From Herpetosiphonaceae bacterium (GTDB lineage: Bacteria; Chloroflexota; Chloroflexia; Chloroflexales; Kallotenuaceae), in assembly GCA_036374795.1 (NCBI GenBank), contig DASUTC010000048.1:1-37686 (forward strand): a stretch of 37,686 nucleotides of DNA. Direction: 5' to 3'. The translations under genes were made by a program, and so were the position numbers. Of the stretch, positions 32,076 through 37,686 are shown piece after piece; positions within the stretch are counted from its first letter, which is position 1; every line of letters begins with the position of its first letter. The notes beneath the pieces were generated by a model, which ran no database searches, was not told the DNA's origin, and saw only the letters and a list, made by a program, of their open reading frames with translations.

Positions 32076-33557
32076 CTATTGATCTCCTGCCCTGGCCTGC
32101 TCAATCATCTGAATCGCCTCGACGATATGCGGGTCGCGCGCCTCGCTAAAGCGCATCCAGTCCACGCCGATCGAGCGATCCGGCAGCACGCCCCGGCCTT
32201 CAAGATTCGAGCCGTCTTGAAGCCTGAACCCCTCCTGCGCGACCCACAGCCGCGAGCCGTCGTCAAAATCGTAGGCATAGATCGTCTCGGTGTTGCCTGC
32301 CGTGTTGACGCCGACTACGCTCGCGCCGCGCTGCGCCTGAAGCACGGCGGCGAAGATCTCGGCGTAGCTTTCCGTCTCGCGATCGACCAGCACCACCAGC
32401 GGCAGATCCTTGAGCGATGGAGACAGCTCGCTCGGCGTGATCGTCAGCGGGTAGCTCTCCTCCTGGCTATAGAACGCCCCGACCTCACCAGCGACAAAGT
32501 GCGATAGCAGCCCTTCCAGCACGCTGCGCCAGCCGCCGCCATTGCCGCGCACATCGACGATCAGGCCATCCAGATGCCCTTCGTCGGCCACAAGCCGCTG
32601 CACACCGACCCGCACACGATCGGCCATATCGTGCGCCCAGAACGACTGGACCAGCACATAGCCGACGCGCGTCTCCGGCAGGCGATAGGCTTCGGGCACA
32701 TACTGCGCCAGCACCGGACGCCGCTCAAGCGTCAGCGTCCGCGCCTCGCCGCCGGGCGTGTACACCTCCAGTTCGACGCGCGTATTCGCCGGGCCGCCGA
32801 TCTCCGGCAGCGCGCCATCGCCCGCGACCGGCTGCCCATCGACGGCGACGATCATATCACGACGCTTCATGCCAGCGTTCGCCGCCGAACTATTCGGAAA
32901 GACCGTCGTCACCAGCAGGCCGTCGTCGTACTCCACCGTCAAGATCCCAACGCCGACATAGGCATCGGTGCCGGAGGCTATCGCCCGCTGCGTGAACGCG
33001 GTCTGCGGATCTTCAAAGCGCGAGTGCTCGTCGCGCAGCTCGTCGATCATCTCCGATAGGGTAGCATAAAATTCGGCGGGCGCTGCGGCCTCAAGCGCGC
33101 GCGACTCATACCTCGCCTTGATCTCGACCCAGTTGACGCCGCCAAAGTCGGCGTACAGATAATGATCGGCGACCGTCTGCCAGACCTCATCGAACAGCTC
33201 GGAGCGGCGAGTCCGATCCAGCGCGGGCAGCGTCGGCGTGGGCACCGGCGTCAACTGCGACGGATCGATCGTCGGTGTGGCCGTGGGCGTTGGCACGTCC
33301 GGCGTTGGGCTGACGGCAACCGAAGTCGGCGTCTCGGCTGGCAGGGGCGTGTCGGTCGGCGTGGACGTGGGAGCGGCGAGCGGCGACGGCGCGAGCGTGG
33401 CGGTGGCGGTCGGCTGCGGCAGCGAGACGACAACCTGCGGTGGTGGCGTGCAGCCTGCTAAGACAACCAGCAGCAGCGCCAGCCAGCGCAACCGAGGATA
33501 GCCTCGGCGCGTAGAAGAAGGCAAATCAGATTGGCCGATCGATAGCTGTTCGGACAT
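32076..33557 (-). CDS. S41 family peptidase lipoprotein with PDZ domain
   Basis: A 493-aa C-terminal-processing-type protease anchored as a lipoprotein (lipobox VLAGC near residue 36). A Thr/Pro-rich linker of about 70 residues follows. A PDZ domain (about 195-285, VGVGILTVEYDDGLLV and SSAANAGMKRRDMIVAVDGQPV) precedes the protease domain, with DVRGNGGGWRSVL and the nucleophile Ser in VDRETESYAEIFAA. The usual catalytic lysine motif (TFGKG) reads TAGNTE here, so the Ser-Lys dyad seems absent. A conserved DEHSRF histidine may serve instead, as in tricorn-like members. The start at 33557 lacks a clear ribosome site and is the least certain point; an ATG at 33587 is possible. Confidence 0.87.
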   Translation of the reverse strand: MSEQLSIGQSDLPSSTRRGYPRLRWLALLLVVLAGCTPPPQVVVSLPQPTATATLAPSPLAAPTSTPTDTPLPAETPTSVAVSPTPDVPTPTATPTIDPSQLTPVPTPTLPALDRTRRSELFDEVWQTVADHYLYADFGGVNWVEIKARYESRALEAAAPAEFYATLSEMIDELRDEHSRFEDPQTAFTQRAIASGTDAYVGVGILTVEYDDGLLVTTVFPNSSAANAGMKRRDMIVAVDGQPVAGDGALPEIGGPANTRVELEVYTPGGEARTLTLERRPVLAQYVPEAYRLPETRVGYVLVQSFWAHDMADRVRVGVQRLVADEGHLDGLIVDVRGNGGGWRSVLEGLLSHFVAGEVGAFYSQEESYPLTITPSELSPSLKDLPLVVLVDRETESYAEIFAAVLQAQRGASVVGVNTAGNTETIYAYDFDDGSRLWVAQEGFRLQDGSNLEGRGVLPDRSIGVDWMRFSEARDPHIVEAIQMIEQARAGDQ

Positions 33558-33577
33558 CGTACGCAAGGACTTTCTGC

Positions 33578-34147
33578 ATGGATGCACTGTTGAACGTTTT
33601 TAGCGCGTTCGGTTTATCGAGCGCCGCCGGACTAAACGCCTACATCCCCCTGCTGGCCGTGGGCCTGATGGGCCGCTTCGAGTACCTGACACTGCAAGAG
33701 CCGTACTCGATCTTAACTTCAACACCCGCACTGGTTATTGTAGCGCTTCTGGCGCTGATCGATTTTGTGGCCGACAAGGTGCCTGCCATCGACCACGCCG
33801 CGCATGTCGTCGGCGCGTTCGTCCACCCGATCGCCGGAGCGATTGTCTTCGCCGGTCAGCAAAACCTGATCACCGATATTCACCCGGCGATTGCGCTGGG
33901 CGCGGGCTTTGTGATGGCTGGCGGCCTTCATGCCACGCGCGCCGCGATCCGCCCGGTGGCGACGGCGACGACCGCAGGCATGGGCAATCCGGTCGTCTCG
34001 TTCGCCGAAGACGTGCTCTCGCTGGTGATGAGCCTGCTGGCGATCTTCATTCCGATCCTGGCCTTCGTCCTCTTTGTGCTGCTGCTCTTCCTCGTCGTCC
34101 GCTCCTGGCGCACCATCCGCCGCCGCGTTGGCGCGATCCGGCGCTGA
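33578..34147 (+). CDS. DUF4126 family membrane protein
   Basis: A 189-aa inner-membrane protein with about five hydrophobic segments and a basic C-terminus (RSWRTIRRRVGAIRR). The N-terminus GLSSAAGLNAYIPLLAVGLMGR and the segment GGLHATRAAIRPVATATTAGMGNPVVSFAEDV are typical of DUF4126, whose function is unknown. The ATG has AAGG about 9 nt upstream. It is divergent from the S41 peptidase gene, only 20 bp apart, so their promoters must overlap each other or the genes. Confidence 0.88.
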   Translation: MDALLNVFSAFGLSSAAGLNAYIPLLAVGLMGRFEYLTLQEPYSILTSTPALVIVALLALIDFVADKVPAIDHAAHVVGAFVHPIAGAIVFAGQQNLITDIHPAIALGAGFVMAGGLHATRAAIRPVATATTAGMGNPVVSFAEDVLSLVMSLLAIFIPILAFVLFVLLLFLVVRSWRTIRRRVGAIRR

Positions 34148-34267
34148 AGAGCAAAGAACACCGAGAACCCAATCCCCGCTCCTATCTTAATGGGAGAGGG
34201 GTGCTGAGCGCAGCGAAGCGGGGTGAGGGCCTGAACGCGAAACTCAGAAGGTTGAAGCTGAGATGAA

Positions 34268-34294
34268 AAAGGCACGGTTGCAACCCGTGCCTTT
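34268..34294. terminator. Bidirectional intrinsic terminator
   Basis: AAAGGCACGG (34268-34277) pairs with CCGTGCCTTT (34285-34294) around a 7-nt loop. It is flanked by A-rich and T-rich ends (five T on the minus strand). It lies between the converging DUF4126 and M20 peptidase genes, after a gap with GAACA-type repeat remnants and an imperfect CCCC/GGGG hairpin. Confidence 0.8.
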
Positions 34295-34319
34295 CGCTCT
34301 GCCTCGACGATTCTCAGAC

Positions 34320-35396
34320 CTACGCTTCCAGCAGCGCAAAGACCAGCCGCGCGCACTTTTCGAGATCGGCGATGGCGATATGCTCGTTGGTCGAATGAAT
34401 CTCCTTGTAGCCGACGCTCAGATTGACCGCCTCGATCCCGTGCATGTTGAAGATATTGACATCCGAGCCGCCGCCCGTCTCAATCAGGTAGGGCTTCAGG
34501 CCGCTGCGCTCGGCGGCAGCCCGGCACAACTGCACGATCGGCGCTTCGGGCGAGATCTTCTGCGCGCCATAGGCCCGGAACTCCTGAAAATCCACCTTCG
34601 CACCGTGCCGCTGCGCCGCCGCCTCGAACGCCTGGCGCATCGCCGCCGTCTGCCGATCCAGCTTAGCCTCGTCGCGGCTGCGCGCCTCGCCGACGATCTT
34701 TACCTGCTCCGGCACGATGTTGCGCGCCGCGCCGCCGCTGATCGTCCCGATGTTGGCGGTCGTCTCGGCGTCGATCCGGCCCAGCGGCATGCGGCTGATC
34801 GCCTCGGCAGCCACGACGATCGCGCTCACACCTGTCTCAGGCGCGACGCCAGCGTGTGCAGCTTTGCCGGTGATCGTCACCGTGAGCTGGGAGTGCGCCG
34901 GAGCGGCGACACAGATACCGCCGACCTCGCCGTTCAGATCGAGCGCCACGCCCTGCCGAGCCGTCAGCTTGCCGAAGTCGAGCGAGCGCGCGCCGTTCAA
35001 GCCTACCTCTTCCTCGACCGAGAAGACGATCTCGGCGGCTCGATGCGGCTCATTGCTCTCCATGCGCGCCGAAACCCCTTCGAGGATCGCCGTGACACCG
35101 GCCAGATCGTCCGCGCCCAGCACGGTATCGCCGCTGCTGCGCACGGTATCGCCGTCCACAACCGGACACTTCCCGACCGCCGGAGCGACGCTGTCCATGT
35201 GCGCGCTCAGCAGCAGCGGCTGGCCCTGGCCGGGCACCCGCGCGATCACGTTGCCTTTCGCGTCTTGCTCAGGCTGCAAGCCGCGCTCGCGCAGCATACC
35301 GACGATCGTCTGGGCCATCGCCTGTTCTTGACCGGAGGGGTTATCCACTCGAACCAGCGTCAAAAAGGTATCGAGCAATCGGTCGGAGTTGATCAT
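34320..35396 (-). CDS. M20 family metallopeptidase (peptidase T-like)
   Basis: A 358-aa zinc aminopeptidase-like protein, probably cytoplasmic, releasing residues from small peptides. Metal-binding motifs are present in order: SAHMDSV, VLGADDLAGVTAIL, the catalytic glutamates in VEEEVGLNGA, the Asp in ALDLNGEVG and the C-terminal His in EIHSTNEHI. The dimerisation domain is inserted around residues 180-270 (HAGVAPETGVSAIVVAAEAI). The ATG at 35396 has AAAGG about 9 nt upstream. PBP gene on the same strand ends 44 bp upstream, so the two may be co-transcribed. The exact substrate is not known. Confidence 0.92.
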   Translation of the reverse strand: MINSDRLLDTFLTLVRVDNPSGQEQAMAQTIVGMLRERGLQPEQDAKGNVIARVPGQGQPLLLSAHMDSVAPAVGKCPVVDGDTVRSSGDTVLGADDLAGVTAILEGVSARMESNEPHRAAEIVFSVEEEVGLNGARSLDFGKLTARQGVALDLNGEVGGICVAAPAHSQLTVTITGKAAHAGVAPETGVSAIVVAAEAISRMPLGRIDAETTANIGTISGGAARNIVPEQVKIVGEARSRDEAKLDRQTAAMRQAFEAAAQRHGAKVDFQEFRAYGAQKISPEAPIVQLCRAAAERSGLKPYLIETGGGSDVNIFNMHGIEAVNLSVGYKEIHSTNEHIAIADLEKCARLVFALLEA

Positions 35397-35440
35397 GAAT
35401 ACGAACCTTTCATACGCCTAGCAAGCAGTTCGATTGCTTG

Positions 35441-37252
35441 TTAGCCCAGAATTTCAAACGCCGCCTTGAGGATCTCACCGACGGCAGCAGCGCCGACGCC
35501 AGCGCCGTCACGACCGTTTTCGATCTGGACATAGACGACATAGCGCGGCTCGTCGACCGGCGCGACCGCCAGAAACGCGGCGTGAATGATGTTGTTGCCG
35601 GCCTCGCCGGAGCCGGACTTGCCGCCGCTGCCGTTGACATTCGCCGCCTTGCCGAAGCCGATCGTCACGCCCTCGCGCATCATCTGCCGCATCTGGCGCG
35701 CCACCTCGGTCGAGATCACCCGCCGCGAGTTCAGCAGATTGGTCGGCGGGCGATGCTGGTAGATGACCTCGCGCGAGTCCTCCGGATCGGTGACATTTTC
35801 GACGATGTAGGGCTGCGGCATCACGCCGTCGTTGGCGATCGTCGCGCCCATCAGCGCCATCTGCATCGGCGTCAGCAGCAGCTCGCCCTGGCCGTATGCG
35901 CTGGCCGCTAATCCGCCGAGCCTGCTCAGGAAATCGGGATCTTGCGGCGATGTCAGCAGACTTGGCTCGGTCGGCAGATCGGTGAAATCGCTGCTCTGGT
36001 CGGGCGCGTTCTGCGGCATGTAGAAGTGGAAGCGCTCCGCCAGCTCGATAAACTTCTCGGTGCCGAGACGCACGCCAAGCTGGGCAAAGGCCGTGTTGCA
36101 CGAGAAGGCATACACGCCCGACAGATCGACCTGGCGCTTGGTGCCCTGGCGAATGATCGACTCCAGCGATGGCTGCTCAGGGCGATTCGGCGGCCCCACG
36201 GCGTTGACCACCGGCGGCTCGTACTCGACGGGCCGATACTCGTTGGGACAGTCGATCGGCTTGGGATTGCGCAGGATCTCAGGATTTTCGAGCGCGCCGA
36301 TCGCCGTCAGCGTCTTGAAGGTCGAGCCGGGCACGTACTGGCCGCGCAGCGGACGATTGATCAGCGGGCGATTTTCGTTGGCGTTGATCTCGGTCCAGGC
36401 CGCCTCGATGCGCTGGTTCTCCTCCTCGTCGGTGCCCGCCGGGTTGAGCGTCAGGCTTTGCGGATCGAAGCCGGGCGTGCTCGCCAGCGCCAGCACCGCG
36501 CCGCTGCGCGGGTCCATCACCACCGCAGAGCTAGGCTTGCCCTGGCCGACCTGATTCAGAATATTCCAGACGCGAGACTGGAGCTGCGCGTCGATCGTCA
36601 GCCGCAGATTGTTGCCGACCTGCGCGCGGTTGTAGAGATCGTTCTCCAGGGAGCGCAGCGCCTGGCCGCGCTCGCCGCTCAGGTAGCCATCCCACTGCTT
36701 CTCGATGCCGAACTGACCATAGCGCGATGAGGAAAAGCCCAGGATGTTGGAGAAGGCGCGAATATCGGCCTGCTGCGCGATCGGATAGGTCCGATGGGCC
36801 AGGCCGTTGGGCGCGCGCTCGCTGCCGGCCAGCACGGTATTGTTGCGATCGACGATCATGCCGCGCTGCACGCGCAGCGAGCGGATCACCGGACGGCTAT
36901 TGCCGAAGACCGTGCCATCGTCTAGCGTCTCGGAGCGATTGTAGATGCTCTGGGCGTAGATAAACTCCGTGCGCAGCAGTTGCAGCGTCAGCACCACAAA
37001 CAAGATCGAGAAGACCAGCGACAGGTTGAGCAGGCCGGGCCGCACGCTGACGCGCGAGCTGATCGATTGCAGCGCCGGGAGCGAGGCCCAGGCGGCAAGG
37101 CCCAGCAGGAACGCACCGCCCCACAGCAGCGCAATCCAGCGCCGGTCGTCGACGAGCGGCACCAGATACGGCTGATACGACTGGGGCAGCAGCCCATAGA
37201 TCAGCAGGCCGAGGCCGCCAAAAAGACCGATGATTCGTAAAAGAGCGCGCAT
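35441..37252 (-). CDS. Penicillin-binding protein, transpeptidase (FtsI/PbpA-like)
   Basis: A 603-aa peptidoglycan D,D-transpeptidase acting outside the membrane. Catalytic motifs are S310-TFK313 (GSTFKT), S384-C-N386 and K545-S-G547 (KSG where KTG is more usual). A PBP dimer-like region (SLRVQRGMIVDRNNTVLAGS) precedes them. The N-terminus has three hydrophobic segments (about residues 4-22, 39-58 and 75-93), more than the single anchor usual in class B PBPs. The start at 37252 (MRALLRIIG) is chosen as the first hydrophobic start; no Shine-Dalgarno is seen because a hairpin occupies that place. No rodA/ftsW partner is adjacent. Confidence 0.93.
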   Translation of the reverse strand: MRALLRIIGLFGGLGLLIYGLLPQSYQPYLVPLVDDRRWIALLWGGAFLLGLAAWASLPALQSISSRVSVRPGLLNLSLVFSILFVVLTLQLLRTEFIYAQSIYNRSETLDDGTVFGNSRPVIRSLRVQRGMIVDRNNTVLAGSERAPNGLAHRTYPIAQQADIRAFSNILGFSSSRYGQFGIEKQWDGYLSGERGQALRSLENDLYNRAQVGNNLRLTIDAQLQSRVWNILNQVGQGKPSSAVVMDPRSGAVLALASTPGFDPQSLTLNPAGTDEEENQRIEAAWTEINANENRPLINRPLRGQYVPGSTFKTLTAIGALENPEILRNPKPIDCPNEYRPVEYEPPVVNAVGPPNRPEQPSLESIIRQGTKRQVDLSGVYAFSCNTAFAQLGVRLGTEKFIELAERFHFYMPQNAPDQSSDFTDLPTEPSLLTSPQDPDFLSRLGGLAASAYGQGELLLTPMQMALMGATIANDGVMPQPYIVENVTDPEDSREVIYQHRPPTNLLNSRRVISTEVARQMRQMMREGVTIGFGKAANVNGSGGKSGSGEAGNNIIHAAFLAVAPVDEPRYVVYVQIENGRDGAGVGAAAVGEILKAAFEILG

Positions 37253-37265
37253 AATGTGTCGTTTT

Positions 37266-37297
37266 CGAGCGGCAGTATGCGGGATACTGCCCGCTCG
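37266..37297 (-). promoter_or_regulatory. Hairpin in the PBP leader next to the start codon
   Basis: CGAGCGGCAGTAT (37266-37278) pairs with ATACTGCCCGCTCG (37284-37297) with one bulged C and a 5-nt loop. It ends 13 nt upstream of the PBP start codon, where a ribosome site is missing. It could influence translation or be the end of an upstream transcript. Confidence 0.5.
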
Positions 37298-37456
37298 CGT
37301 AGAATCCGTATGATCTGGCATTATACCCCAGGGCACGACCTGGGCCAACTGGCCGCGCAGGGTTGCCGCTCAGGACGCGGCGTGCTACTATGCCCTCAGC
37401 ACCGCACATCGTGTGCAGCACTAGAGCAATCCTTGCATGCATTCCGTCAGGGTATT

Positions 37457-37686
37457 ATGCGAATTTCAAGTAAAGGCGATTACGGACTACGCGCGCTGTT
37501 CGATCTGGCGCTGCATTACGGACAAGGCCCCGTGCGCAGCCGCGAGATTGCCGAGCGCCAGGCGATCGATGAGCATTACCTGAATCAACTGCTGATTCAG
37601 CTACGTCGCGCCAGTCTGGTGCAGAGCTTACGCGGGCCGCAGGGCGGGCATCTGCTGGCACGAGCGCCGGGCGAGATCACGTTGCT
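37457..37686 (+). CDS. Rrf2 family transcriptional regulator (3' end cut by window)
   Basis: The first 76 residues of an Rrf2-type winged-helix regulator. MRISSKGDYGLRALFDLALHYG is the family start, followed by the helix-turn-helix (REIAERQAIDEHYLNQLLIQLR) and the wing (LVQSLRGPQGGHLLARAPGEITL). Rrf2 proteins often sense iron-sulfur clusters or cysteine status through later cysteines, which lie outside this window. The ATG at 37457 has AGGG 4 nt upstream. The gene is divergent from the PBP gene. Many Rrf2 genes precede cysteine desulfurase genes; what follows here cannot be seen. Confidence 0.9.
   Translation, partial: MRISSKGDYGLRALFDLALHYGQGPVRSREIAERQAIDEHYLNQLLIQLRRASLVQSLRGPQGGHLLARAPGEITL

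Overview
The window is GC-rich, densely packed bacterial chromosome. The protein families point to a member of the Chloroflexota. The main pointers are a secreted VanW protein with two FETGH/NGG-type repeats, an ECF sigma factor paired with a DUF5667-like membrane protein, a secreted GHL10 protein with a long C-terminal extension, lipoproteins with Thr/Pro-rich linkers, and the phosphatase-DUF3090-SCO1664 gene trio. The lineage is inferred from these families only; no rRNA or other phylogenetic marker is present. No CRISPR array, rRNA, tRNA, transposase or phage gene was seen.

Layout. 1-2.4 kb: the C-terminal part of a GAF histidine kinase, then an orphan zinc-binding lipoprotein with a clear promoter and a palindrome at its start. 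2.4-5 kb (minus strand): a GNAT acetyltransferase, then lipB-lipA for lipoate synthesis, with a heptad-repeat element between lipB and lipA. 5-7.8 kb (minus): an APC-type permease and a small protein with a six-cysteine N-terminus. 8-16.7 kb (minus): about twelve co-directional genes. They begin with two tiny ORFs with strong ribosome binding sites, followed by an ABC ATPase, a one-pass membrane protein, an Eis-like acetyltransferase, RsgA, two double-GNAT proteins, three single-GNAT proteins and an ABC-2 permease. 16.7-17.4 kb: a gene-free regulatory region with two related hairpins. 17.4-19.3 kb: ECF sigma factor and anti-sigma-like protein.

19.3-23.3 kb (minus): a phytoene-desaturase-like FAD enzyme and a GHL10 secreted protein. 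23.6-26 kb (plus): the conserved histidine phosphatase / DUF3090 / SCO1664 trio, interrupted by 450 bp of apparently structured leader that ends in a T-tailed hairpin touching the DUF3090 start codon. 26-30.2 kb (plus): MFS transporter, endonuclease III-like glycosylase and VanW protein. 30.3-33.6 kb (minus): S41 peptidase, enolase and a small basic protein. 33.6-37.7 kb: DUF4126 membrane protein, M20 peptidase, a penicillin-binding transpeptidase and the start of an Rrf2 regulator cut by the window end.

The most unusual parts are (i) the GNAT/ABC gene string with its two tiny leader ORFs and hairpin pair, which may be a drug-response or peptide-export operon, (ii) the structured leader and start-codon hairpin before DUF3090, and (iii) a family of intergenic elements built from 7-nt units, one of which supplies the C-terminal tail of LipB. 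The housekeeping genes (lipA, lipB, rsgA, eno, the PBP) are ordinary.
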